Source: Vibrio spartinae (GTDB taxonomy: Bacteria; Pseudomonadota; Gammaproteobacteria; Enterobacterales; Vibrionaceae). Taken from it: a DNA stretch of 64,000 nt. Shown piece after piece: positions 44,766-53,121 of this stretch; position 1 is the stretch's first letter; every line of letters starts with the position of its first letter. The DNA is taken from the NCBI RefSeq assembly GCF_024347135.1, contig NZ_AP024907.1:2285001-2349000 (forward strand), written 5' to 3'. The position numbers and the translations under genes are program-made. The notes under the pieces are model-generated. The model was not told where the DNA came from. It saw nothing but the letters and a program-made list of their open reading frames with translations, and did no database searches.

Positions 44766-45398
44766 ATGAAACTCCGTTACTTGCTATTTTTAGTCTCATT
44801 ACCGGTTTGGTCAAAGAATCTCGCTGACCAAAGTCAGGATGAATATAATTACATTGCTCCCCCCACCGTTGTACAAACTTTTGATCTTGCAGACTCAGAT
44901 CATGACGGTGTTATTAATGCGCGGGATTTATGTCCGAAAACACCCAAAAATGCCAACATAGATAATGATGGCTGTGAAACTTATCACCGGAGTAAAACCC
45001 AACGGCAGCTCCGGATTTTATTTGAGAATGATTCCAGCAATATTAATTCAATCTTTCATGTACAGATTAAGCAGATGGCACGTTTTTTAGCGAACTACCC
45101 TGAAACGTCAATCGAGCTTAGAGGCTATGCCAGCTTTAGTGGAGAGACTCAATACAACCAAGCATTATCTAAGCAACGAGCAAACCGTGTAAAAGCTCGG
45201 TTGATAAAAGAGGGCGTCTCTGCGGACAGAATCAGAATTGTGGGATTTGGCGAGTCCAACCCTGAAGCAACGGGTGAAGATCAGGTGAGTGATGCCAAAA
45301 ATCGACGTGTCTCTGCAACGGTTGTTGGCTATAAAGGTGATGTTGAGAAAAGATGGACTATTTTTTCCACACTCCCACCCAATCGGCACACCTACTAA
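44766..45398 (+). CDS. OmpA-family peptidoglycan-binding protein with TSP3-like calcium loop
   Basis: A 210-residue secreted protein: signal peptide (about residues 1-17), a thrombospondin type 3-like calcium motif (DSDHDGVINARDLCPKTP, two Cys) and a C-terminal OmpA domain (about 80-190; ILFENDSSNINS, then IELRGYASFSGE, QRANRVKARL and VGFGESNPEA) that binds peptidoglycan. The ATG at 44766 is chosen over a GTG at 44757 because AGGTGA lies just upstream. It begins 1 bp after the tolC-like stop. Similar TolC-OmpA pairs flank other giant RTX adhesins; here it may help hold the adhesin or channel in the envelope. Confidence 0.87.
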   Translation: MKLRYLLFLVSLPVWSKNLADQSQDEYNYIAPPTVVQTFDLADSDHDGVINARDLCPKTPKNANIDNDGCETYHRSKTQRQLRILFENDSSNINSIFHVQIKQMARFLANYPETSIELRGYASFSGETQYNQALSKQRANRVKARLIKEGVSADRIRIVGFGESNPEATGEDQVSDAKNRRVSATVVGYKGDVEKRWTIFSTLPPNRHTY

Positions 45399-45516
45399 TT
45401 GACCCTGCACCGATAACCACTACTGGTCCTTGTTATGAGTCACTCACATACGATTGATAAGGATGAGGTACCACTTTTCGGTCTGGGATGATACTCTTCG
45501 CTGATTATATTTATTG

Positions 45517-45557
45517 GGCTGAGCCCATCGCAACAGATGGTTCAGCCTGACTTTTTT
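45517..45557 (+). terminator. Rho-independent terminator of the tolC-ompA operon
   Basis: GGCTGA plus CCATC pairs with GATGG plus TCAGCC around a GCAACA loop, with one internal bulge, then TGACTTTTTT. Confidence 0.85.
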
Positions 45558-45583
45558 GCATCAAATAGTTTTGAGATGACCCC

Positions 45584-46156
45584 ATGTATCTATCTAAGTT
45601 AACACCAGCCGTATTCACACATTTATATCATGATATCGTTGAATTTCGTCGTACCTTTGATCTCCCTGTCAGTCAACCAGAGAGTCTTGACGAAGATGCA
45701 GATACGCTCCATACATCACTGGCAATTGAAGAGCTCACTGAACTTGCTGAAGCTCAAGATAAAGTTGAACAGGCTGATGCAATTGTTGATACCGTTTACG
45801 TTCTGATGGGACGTCTGGTACATCTTGGACATGATACGCCAGCGCATCATCCGGGTATCAGCTATCTGATTGATCTATTGCTGAATGTCGCAACTCAACG
45901 CAACATCGATTTCATTCCTTGCTGGGATGAAGTCCACAGTTCAAATATGAGTAAGGTCTGTCGTAACCAAACGGAATATGATGAAACGGCATCATTTTAT
46001 GCGAAACAAGGCATCAAATTATCTCCGGTCATAAAAGGTGATTATATTATTGCCAAATGTGCGGAAGATTTTGTCAGTGCGGAAAAAACGATTCGTCAGG
46101 GAAAAGTCCTTAAATCGGTCTATTATCGTCCGGCAGACCTGACAAAGCTGACTTAA
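45584..46156 (+). CDS. MazG-like all-alpha NTP pyrophosphohydrolase
   Basis: Probably hydrolyses a nucleoside triphosphate or related nucleotide to the monophosphate and pyrophosphate. In the 190 residues the magnesium-binding pattern is visible: EELTE at residues 49-53, then EQADAIVD (Glu62, Asp65, Asp69), as in MazG/DR2231-type enzymes. The C-terminal part (about 90-190) is an extension resembling family members with a second half (PCWDEVHSSNMSKVC, also metal-site-like). Stands alone and converges with btuD. Substrate unknown. Confidence 0.78.
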   Translation: MYLSKLTPAVFTHLYHDIVEFRRTFDLPVSQPESLDEDADTLHTSLAIEELTELAEAQDKVEQADAIVDTVYVLMGRLVHLGHDTPAHHPGISYLIDLLLNVATQRNIDFIPCWDEVHSSNMSKVCRNQTEYDETASFYAKQGIKLSPVIKGDYIIAKCAEDFVSAEKTIRQGKVLKSVYYRPADLTKLT

Positions 46157-46162
46157 TAGCAT

Positions 46163-46196
46163 AAAAAAAAGGCCACTTTGTGGAGCAAGGTGGCCA
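46163..46196 (-). terminator. Terminator for btuC-btuD transcription (minus strand)
   Basis: On the minus strand GGCCACCTT, a 7-nt loop and AAAGTGGCC are followed by a run of T. It lies about 210 bp beyond the btuD stop; the AT-rich gap between shows no gene. The hairpin can also work weakly for the plus-strand gene. Confidence 0.7.
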
Positions 46197-46403
46197 AGGA
46201 GACTATAAAAAGCCTAACAAGAACGAGAATGTATCAATTATATTAATGCGATTTGTATGCCAACTTTTTATTTATCAATAAACAATTGATTTATATATAA
46301 ATATTTTAGACCATCCCAAAATAGCATTCATTCTCCCCACATCCCTGCTCTAGCATTGTGCTTGATGCACCAAAACTATTCATATATGACTCATACACGA
46401 CGA

Positions 46404-47159
46404 CTAATCGAAAAGTAGATATGATTTTCCTTGAATTTCTACTGACTGAACTGTTGTTTGGAAGACTGCTGCAACATGTTCAGGCGTCAGAACGGATCGT
46501 GTCTCTCCCCACTGTTGCAAGATACCTTGATTTAATAATAGGGTTTTGTCGGCATATCGAAGTGTTCGATTCAAATCATGGTTCGCCATAATAACTGTCA
46601 GTCCCATACTGTTGATGTCTTGTAATAATTCATACAGCATGTGCTCCTGCCCCACATCGAGTGCAGCGGCCGGTTCATCTAAAATCATCAGGCGGGCATC
46701 AGGATTCAGTGTCGGCCATACCTGTAAACAACTGCCAGCCAACCTGACACGTTGCCACTCTCCTCCGGAGATCTGGTGAATAGAACGGTGTAATTTATCC
46801 TGCAAATTTAATCGTCGGATCAATAACTCAATGACTTCGGATGACTGATCGATAGTGACAGATAAAAATGACGGAATGGAGAGCGCAAGATATTGGCAGA
46901 CATCGATCGCAAAAGCCGGACGTTCCTGTTGCGACAAATAGGATCGGAGCCGGGCTAATTCCGGTAAGGAAAGATGCGTCAGATCAATCTCCCCAAGCTG
47001 TACACTGCCTTGATGAGAGATCATGCCAGCCAAAGCAGCCAGTAATGTGCTTTTGCCACTACCATTTGGGCCGACAATATGGATTAATTCACCTTGAGCA
47101 CCATCAAACCCCAAAGGAAGCAGGCGCGTACCGACACAGAGATTTTTAACGTGAATCAT
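46404..47159 (-). CDS. btuD: BtuD, vitamin B12 ABC transporter ATPase
   Basis: ATPase subunit of the BtuCD-F importer. The 251 residues contain Walker A GPNGSGKS (30-37), signature ISGGEWQRV (131-138), Walker B LMILDEP (158-164) and the switch His in [16 protein letters not shown]. The DEPAAALD and [10 protein letters not shown] wording is typical of BtuD. It overlaps the end of btuC by 14 bp. The btuF binding protein is not adjacent. Confidence 0.9.
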   Translation of the reverse strand: MIHVKNLCVGTRLLPLGFDGAQGELIHIVGPNGSGKSTLLAALAGMISHQGSVQLGEIDLTHLSLPELARLRSYLSQQERPAFAIDVCQYLALSIPSFLSVTIDQSSEVIELLIRRLNLQDKLHRSIHQISGGEWQRVRLAGSCLQVWPTLNPDARLMILDEPAAALDVGQEHMLYELLQDINSMGLTVIMANHDLNRTLRYADKTLLLNQGILQQWGETRSVLTPEHVAAVFQTTVQSVEIQGKSYLLFD

Positions 47160-48141
47160 GATTTTTCAATAACATCCACACAAATACGGGTGCACCGATC
47201 GTGGTCGTCACAACCCCCAAAGGCAATTCAGCGGCATCAAGTGCCGTCCGGGAAATTAAATCAGCAAAGACGAGCAACAGTGCTCCTGTAATCGCTGAAA
47301 GCGGTAAAAGATAACGATTCTCGGTCCCGAAAGCCAAACGTAACAAGTGCGGTACCACCAGTCCGACAAAGCCGATAATTCCACCTAAAGCGACAGATGC
47401 ACCGACCAATACCGCCACAGCAACAACCAACTGCCAGCGAATCCGATGAACATCAATTCCCAACTGCTTGGCGTGTACCTCCCCCATCATCAATCGATCC
47501 AATACACGCCCTTGCCCTATCAGCCACATCAAGACGGGTAAGATCAACAATGACAGTAAATGGTAAGACCAATCGATACCGCCAATACTCCCCATCAACC
47601 AGTACATCAATTGTCTCAAACTCAAATCAGAGCTGAAGTAAAACGCCCAAGTGACGACCGAACGGGCCAGAATACCCATTGCCACACCGACCAGCAATAG
47701 TCGAATGGTTGTCAATTGCATACTTCGGGCTATCCCGACCAAGATCGCCGTAAAAACCATGGCACCGACAATGGCACCGAACATAAAAACCAACGGTGTG
47801 GCCGCAAACGGGAAGAAAAACAGAATGACCACCATCGCTACACTTGCACCACCGGAAACACCGATAATCCCCGGTTCAGCCAGAACATTTCCCAATAACA
47901 CCTGTAAAGTTGCCCCAGATACGGCCAAGCATGCACCAATCACCATTGCAGCAAGTAATCGGGGTAAACGTAGTTCCAAAATCAATTGTTGCTCAAACCC
48001 TGTCATCTCGCGCCACGGTGCAATAAAAACCTCTCCGGCAAAAACATAAACGGCACTAGAAACCAATAGCAGCACACTCATCGCGATCATTACACGATAC
48101 CAGCGCTTCCTTTTTTCAAAAAGAAGTTGCGTAAAATTCAT
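47146..48141 (-). CDS. btuC: BtuC, vitamin B12 ABC transporter permease
   Basis: Inner-membrane FecCD-family permease. The 331 residues have about ten hydrophobic helices and the family runs [35 protein letters not shown] and [16 protein letters not shown]. Translationally coupled to btuD. A hairpin rather than a recognisable cobalamin riboswitch precedes it. Confidence 0.9.
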   Translation of the reverse strand: MNFTQLLFEKRKRWYRVMIAMSVLLLVSSAVYVFAGEVFIAPWREMTGFEQQLILELRLPRLLAAMVIGACLAVSGATLQVLLGNVLAEPGIIGVSGGASVAMVVILFFFPFAATPLVFMFGAIVGAMVFTAILVGIARSMQLTTIRLLLVGVAMGILARSVVTWAFYFSSDLSLRQLMYWLMGSIGGIDWSYHLLSLLILPVLMWLIGQGRVLDRLMMGEVHAKQLGIDVHRIRWQLVVAVAVLVGASVALGGIIGFVGLVVPHLLRLAFGTENRYLLPLSAITGALLLVFADLISRTALDAAELPLGVVTTTIGAPVFVWMLLKNHDSR

Positions 48142-48201
48142 GGAATATCAAATCAGAGAAAACAGATGGGCTCACCTTAACGTTTCACCCGAGAAATAGA
48201 A

Positions 48202-48241
48202 AGAGGTCATGCCCATGATTGCTCCTATCCGGCAGACCTCT
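48202..48241 (-). terminator. Hairpin between astE and btuC
   Basis: AGAGGTC and GACCTCT pair with an additional inner GCC/GGC pairing, then TTTCTATTTC on the minus strand. It looks like a weak terminator of astE or an attenuator before btuC. B12-box bases expected for a cobalamin riboswitch were not found. Confidence 0.45.
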
Positions 48242-48292
48242 GCTTTGAAATATATCGGAGGACGACAAATACTGTCATATCACAAATAACAA

Positions 48293-49321
48293 TTAGTCAT
48301 AAACCAATTGATTCTGCTCATACCTCACCGTCACCGGACAGACCATCAATAAAGCAGGTTCACCAATCTGAACATGTTTATCAGGAAAGAGAATCGCCTC
48401 TCCTTCATTTTTTGCCATCAACGGCTTTTCACCGTCATGACCGAACACTTCTCCGTGCATGAAAGCGGTAAAATTTTCGACATCATCTGAAAAAATAAAA
48501 TCAAAATCTTCATTGAGCCGAACAATCGTCCGGCTGACCCGATAAAATTTTATTTTCCTTGGCAGGTGCTCGTTCACTTCTCGGCCACACAAATCCCGGA
48601 GCGTAATGTCAAATGCATTAAAGCCCTCTAATGGACTTTGCCCTAACCGAGATGATTGACCCAGTTCAATCGCCAAAGAACGAGCGGAATAACAATCTGC
48701 GGTATACCAGCTGAAAGAGCTAGAAGGTGCATTGGCTAAAACCAGTGCGTCAAGGTGGGCTAATTCAGCAAAATGGATCAGCTCTTTTGGCCGGACAGGA
48801 TGTCGTACCTTGGGACTAATTGCGAATGAATGATAGAGGGAGGAATTCAATGTACTATGTAAGTCAAAATGCCAGCGTTGCTCACTGGGTGTGTTTTCCC
48901 AGAATGATTTGAGGAGAATTTTCAGATTATCAGCGATCACCAGCTCTTGTGAAGACTCTCTCGGTTTGTCATCAAATAAACGTTCCAGATTCTCCTCAAA
49001 AAACTGCGTATGATGTTTGAGGGCTTCTAAATGAGCAATGATAAACAGACAATGCTCCCGAACAGGCTGGAATCCGCTGTCAATATCAGAAACAATCCGA
49101 TTAACGAGTTCAACCGGCCCGGCATCTTTACCGTGAATCGCACACGAGACGACGATATGCTGTGTCCGCTCATCCATTTGTGGTGGAATCACTTCCAGAA
49201 TTCCCGGGCTATGTAGTTTTAACAACACCCCATCATCCGTTGTATATTCACTCGATAAAAGAGCACTATCACTATATAGACTATCAATCAGAAATGATTG
49301 ACGAAAAAGTGAATTGCTCAT
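48293..49321 (-). CDS. astE: AstE, succinylglutamate desuccinylase
   Basis: Zinc enzyme that cleaves N-succinylglutamate to glutamate and succinate, the last step of the AST arginine degradation pathway. In the 342 residues the metal-binding motif appears as HIVVSCAIHGKDAGPVELV and the second His in WHFDLHSTLNSS, with a C-terminal beta domain. The other ast genes are not in the window, so it is an orphan member here, read towards btuC. Confidence 0.87.
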   Translation of the reverse strand: MSNSLFRQSFLIDSLYSDSALLSSEYTTDDGVLLKLHSPGILEVIPPQMDERTQHIVVSCAIHGKDAGPVELVNRIVSDIDSGFQPVREHCLFIIAHLEALKHHTQFFEENLERLFDDKPRESSQELVIADNLKILLKSFWENTPSEQRWHFDLHSTLNSSLYHSFAISPKVRHPVRPKELIHFAELAHLDALVLANAPSSSFSWYTADCYSARSLAIELGQSSRLGQSPLEGFNAFDITLRDLCGREVNEHLPRKIKFYRVSRTIVRLNEDFDFIFSDDVENFTAFMHGEVFGHDGEKPLMAKNEGEAILFPDKHVQIGEPALLMVCPVTVRYEQNQLVYD

Positions 49322-49547
49322 GTGTTACTCCTTCAACCGATAGAACAGCAATATTAAGGCCTGACTAACCACAGTACCCAGTGATTCGACAAAGCGCAAT
49401 TTTATCATTAAGTTGCAGAAAAGCATCGTGTGATTATTCACAATGTGACACCAATGCTTTTTACATCGCATCAGACGATGACTATCTATTGTTCAGGCAT
49501 CGTCCTATCCACATGACACCAGTCGAGCTTGCGTATTTAAGAAACCA

Positions 49548-50324
49548 TTAAAACGGAATCATTATCGCTGCAAATATCAGATAAATCGTCAATTCTGTGA
49601 TCTGCTGAACACCGCCCAGACAATCACCAGTAAAGCCACCGATACGACGGAGTAGCCACTGTTTTAAAGCAAATCGTAATAAGCAACTGACACATCCGAT
49701 GACCAACAATATAGATAAATCCAATCCAATACACGGAATTACACCGAAAAATAGTAAGATTCCTAACTCCCGGGCGGTCTGACGACTGGCCAACGGTTTA
49801 CTTTTACTGGTCTGAGTATCCGATACATAAGGCATGTCATAAATAAGAGAAGCAGCAACGGCTCGGCTCAGTCCATAACCGACCAACAGAATCTGCAGCA
49901 TAGAGACATGCATTGCCAGAGAAGAGAGCACGCTATATTTCACAAGTAAGGCTATGATTAACGCCGCAGCACCATAGGTACCAATTCGGCTGTCTTTCAT
50001 AATGACCAGACGCCGTTCCGTGGTCATGCCACCGCCGATGCCATCAGCCATATCGGTCAAACCATCTTCATGGAACGCACCTGTCAACAGAAGGCTGCCC
50101 CCCATCATCAGTAGAATGCTCAAGTGTTCCGGCAGTACCAGTGCACAGAGACTGTAAATGCCATAGCAAATCAGTCCGAGCAGCAAGCCAACCAACGAAA
50201 AATAGCGACCGGACTGATTCATCCGTTCAGTCGAATAAGGCACGGATGCCGGCACAGGAATCCGAGAAAAAAAGCTCAATGACAACAGAAACAGTTCAAC
50301 CTGATACCTGACCCGACTTAACAT
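49548..50324 (-). CDS. cobS: CobS, adenosylcobinamide-GDP ribazoletransferase
   Basis: Integral inner-membrane enzyme joining adenosylcobinamide-GDP with alpha-ribazole. The 258 residues include FFSRIPVP at the N-terminus, [18 protein letters not shown] with catalytic acids, several hydrophobic helices and [10 protein letters not shown]. Its start overlaps the end of cobT by 7 bp, so the two are one operon. The 226-bp gap to astE has no gene. Confidence 0.92.
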   Translation of the reverse strand: MLSRVRYQVELFLLSLSFFSRIPVPASVPYSTERMNQSGRYFSLVGLLLGLICYGIYSLCALVLPEHLSILLMMGGSLLLTGAFHEDGLTDMADGIGGGMTTERRLVIMKDSRIGTYGAAALIIALLVKYSVLSSLAMHVSMLQILLVGYGLSRAVAASLIYDMPYVSDTQTSKSKPLASRQTARELGILLFFGVIPCIGLDLSILLVIGCVSCLLRFALKQWLLRRIGGFTGDCLGGVQQITELTIYLIFAAIMIPF

Positions 50325-51352
50325 GTCACCTCAACACCGGCTTCTGCAAAACTAGCCATAGTATTATAAAATTCAGCTGCAGCACGAACGAGCGGCACAG
50401 CAAGAACAGCACCAGTCCCCTCACCCAAGCGCAAATCAAGATCCAACAACGGATTAGCATCTAATATTGCCAACGCGCGTTGATGCCCCGACTCTTGTGA
50501 GTGATGCGCAAAAATCATGAATTCCCGACACGTGGGTTGCAGCTGCGTGGCAACCAAAGCCGCCACCGTGACAATAAAACCATCAACCAGAACGGGGATC
50601 TGTTGCTCTGCGGCTGCTAAAAAAGCGCCGACGATCTGAACGATTTCAAAACCACCGACTTCAGCCAGGACCGCTTTTGGTGCGAGTCCTTTTGCCCGGT
50701 GGGCACCAGCGGCAACCAACGCTACTTTGTTCCGATACTGTTGCGGTGAAATGCCCGTTCCCAGACCAACACAAGATTCAACGTCACCATCAGATAATGC
50801 TGCCAAAATTGCCGCGGCACTACTGGTATTGCCGATCCCCATTTCACCGAACATAACTAAGTTAGAACCGTTCTGAATGGTGTCTAATACCACTTGTCGT
50901 CCCAGAGTGATCCCTTGCTCAACCTGTGCCATCGTCATCGCGGGTTCTTTTGCCAAGTTACCCGTCCGTTCCCCGAGACGTTGGACAATCAGTTGCTCCG
51001 ATTCTGATTCAACCGGGAGCAAAATACCCGTATCAATGACCTTGAGCGCAACCTGATTGGCCCGACAAAAGCAGTTCACCCCCGCGCCTCCGGCAAGAAA
51101 ATTGAGGACCATCTGCTGTGTGACGGCGCTCGGTGCAATGCTCACCCCTTCATCCGCAATACCGTGATCACCAGCAAAAACCAGAACAGTCGGTTGATTG
51201 ATACAGATGTGTGCAACTGGCTGAGCCAATCCCTGGCTCTGGATCAAGGCTAATTGATGTGCCACAGCCTCTAATTTACCTAAAGCACCGAGCGGTTTGG
51301 TTTTCTGGTCAATCCGGTTTTGAATCGCATCACTCAGACTTGTATCCAACAT
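50318..51352 (-). CDS. cobT: CobT, nicotinate-nucleotide:dimethylbenzimidazole phosphoribosyltransferase
   Basis: Makes alpha-ribazole phosphate for the lower ligand of cobalamin. In the 344 residues [28 protein letters not shown] and the C-terminal catalytic Glu in [10 protein letters not shown] are conserved. AAAAGGATGAG precedes the ATG. cobU and other cob genes are not in the window; its upstream side is the phage tail module. Confidence 0.93.
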   Translation of the reverse strand: MLDTSLSDAIQNRIDQKTKPLGALGKLEAVAHQLALIQSQGLAQPVAHICINQPTVLVFAGDHGIADEGVSIAPSAVTQQMVLNFLAGGAGVNCFCRANQVALKVIDTGILLPVESESEQLIVQRLGERTGNLAKEPAMTMAQVEQGITLGRQVVLDTIQNGSNLVMFGEMGIGNTSSAAAILAALSDGDVESCVGLGTGISPQQYRNKVALVAAGAHRAKGLAPKAVLAEVGGFEIVQIVGAFLAAAEQQIPVLVDGFIVTVAALVATQLQPTCREFMIFAHHSQESGHQRALAILDANPLLDLDLRLGEGTGAVLAVPLVRAAAEFYNTMASFAEAGVEVTC

Positions 51353-51527
51353 TTCTCATCCTTTTATCGCACTCAATAGCAGCGAATTTACATCATACCT
51401 CAATGCGCCCCAGTCTAACCGGAATCAATGGTTTCGGCTATGTTACTGTTTTGATGGACAGAAGATGTGACGAAGGTAAGAAAATATGAACAATTGAACT
51501 GATGACAAGACACAAATAAACTGTCGT
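51353..51527. other. Junction between cobT and the phage tail module
   Basis: 175 bp with no gene, no ogr-like zinc finger, no integrase and no clear strong terminator. It must hold the cobT promoter and is one boundary of the tail module. No direct repeat suitable as an att site could be recognised without the other boundary. Confidence 0.5.
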
Positions 51528-52544
51528 TCAATTCTTTCTCGCAGGTCGCGTCGCAACAACAGAGCAACGATAACCACCGGAGCTATCACCACGGGCAGTC
51601 ACTTGATCAATCGACCATCGACCAACCATTTCTGGAGGAAATGATTGGTTGAGTTCGAGTATTCCCTCTGCAACTAAATAAGGATCACCGGGTAAATCGA
51701 TTCTGATACAGTCTTTTTCACGCATGATTTTCTGAAGTTCCTCATCACATGTCTGTTGAGCCACGGATGAGTCTTCATAAACCTGTTGCAACATGACAAA
51801 AGGTGCTTCACCTGAAGAGACTTCATATTCAAGTCCGGTATCACTCTCAACCCATTTGGCTTTGACGCCAAAAAAATTTCTCCGGCTCGCCAATTCAAGC
51901 TGGCAATTGATAAACTTTCTGAAATCTGAAGGATCATTATTACCGGAGACATCGACAGTCACTGACGGTATATCTTGACCCGTGATAGTTTTAGTCTGTC
52001 CCTTTTCAGCCAGAACGTATAATCCATCGACCGGTTTAGCAATCGCATCATGACGCTTTGCCAAGCGAACTAAGAATGCGCTATCCGTTTCGTTCATCTG
52101 ATCTATATGTTTAAACCACACCGTTTCAAATTTAGAGGCCACTCTCGGACTAAAACCATGTGATGTCACAAGTTGACGGAAGATTTCAGCCAGCGAGATG
52201 AAAGTAAACGTCCGTGTGTGGCGCTCTTTAAATCCTGTTTTATCTTGAATCTGAAAAGGAGCAGCGGTCGCCACAATTGTTACTGTCGGTGGAAATAATT
52301 TTGGAGAAATACGGGTAATCTTATATTTTCCCTTATGAACTAACTGACCTTGATATCCTTCAGAAAATATCAATTCAGCACCTTCTTTGGGAAGTCCGGT
52401 CTGCCCTGCCGTATCAACATGCAATGTAATCTGATCCGACTGGGCAGCAGAGACATCAATCCGTTCCCACGAGATCAACCGTGAATTCATAATTTGCTCC
52501 CCGGGCCCACTAATTCGGACTTGAGGTATACTGCCTAATCCCAT
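51528..52544 (-). CDS. D: P2 gpD-like tail hub protein
   Basis: Late control protein D family: the baseplate hub/spike-loading protein of contractile tails, related to VgrG and T4 gp27. The 338 residues show family-like runs (HTRTFTFISLAEIFRQLVTSHGF, then ETDSAFLVRLAKRHDAIAKP) and end in PEMVGRWSIDQVTARGDSSGGY. Last gene of the tail operon, as D is in P2. Its start overlaps gene X by 10 bp. Confidence 0.88.
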   Translation of the reverse strand: MGLGSIPQVRISGPGEQIMNSRLISWERIDVSAAQSDQITLHVDTAGQTGLPKEGAELIFSEGYQGQLVHKGKYKITRISPKLFPPTVTIVATAAPFQIQDKTGFKERHTRTFTFISLAEIFRQLVTSHGFSPRVASKFETVWFKHIDQMNETDSAFLVRLAKRHDAIAKPVDGLYVLAEKGQTKTITGQDIPSVTVDVSGNNDPSDFRKFINCQLELASRRNFFGVKAKWVESDTGLEYEVSSGEAPFVMLQQVYEDSSVAQQTCDEELQKIMREKDCIRIDLPGDPYLVAEGILELNQSFPPEMVGRWSIDQVTARGDSSGGYRCSVVATRPARKN

Positions 52545-52744
52545 ATGTTCACCGTCATCGTTGGCACCAGCTCGGGTAGTATCGGTAACTTGATTTCGAC
52601 ACCTGCCGGCAGCACAGGCCCATAAAGCGCCAAACCAGGATTGATCAGATAAAGCGCTTCTTCCGCTTCATCATCATCCCGCCCCAATGATAGCCATAAT
52701 AATTGCGGCACTAAGTCTCCATTACGACTAAGAATAGTTCTCAT
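52535..52744 (-). CDS. X: P2 gpX-like tail protein (LysM-like)
   Basis: A 69-residue tail protein of the phage tail X family, a small LysM-like fold (DLVPQLLWLSLGR near the start, then LYLINPGLALYGPVLPAGVEIKLP). Overlaps gene U by 4 bp (ATGA) and D by 10 bp. Confidence 0.85.
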   Translation of the reverse strand: MRTILSRNGDLVPQLLWLSLGRDDDEAEEALYLINPGLALYGPVLPAGVEIKLPILPELVPTMTVNIWD

Positions 52745-53121
52745 TCTGCATATTCCTCTAATTCAATAGAGAACCCCACCACAAAGGCGGTCCCATCATC
52801 AATGATCCGGTCTTGCTTTTCTTGCAACCCTTTGATGACCCATCGGCCCATACTTTGCCCGTATCCATCCGCCAAAACTAAAGGTTTTCGCTGTGCCTGT
52901 AACTGCCTCAGAGCCTTCATATTGTCCATGCCTTCCCCACGAAACCAGGTGCCATTGATGCTGATTTTATCCAAATTCTGGCCCATATTTTGACTGATCG
53001 GTTTTTGACCATAACGGGGGACAGTGACCCACCCCCCATCACTGGTTCGCTGTAACCCTTCATAAGGTGTTCGTTCACTCAATGAGAAAACAAATTCACC
53101 TAATGACATCATCTTGCTCAT
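52741..53121 (-). CDS. U: P2 gpU-like tail terminator protein
   Basis: A 126-residue protein of the phage P2 GpU family (MSLGEFVFSLSERTPYEGLQR, then GQSMGRWVIKGLQEKQDRI). It caps or finishes the tail tube. Overlaps both T and X by 4 bp. Confidence 0.87.
   Translation of the reverse strand: MSKMMSLGEFVFSLSERTPYEGLQRTSDGGWVTVPRYGQKPISQNMGQNLDKISINGTWFRGEGMDNMKALRQLQAQRKPLVLADGYGQSMGRWVIKGLQEKQDRIIDDGTAFVVGFSIELEEYAE

Noticed and set aside
48142..48292. Cobalamin riboswitch upstream of btuC
   Set aside because: Only a hairpin with partial GGTCTGCC similarity was found; the B12-box core and the multi-helix layout are not visible.
51353..51527. Cobalamin riboswitch upstream of cobT
   Set aside because: The gap is short and has no B12-box-like sequence.
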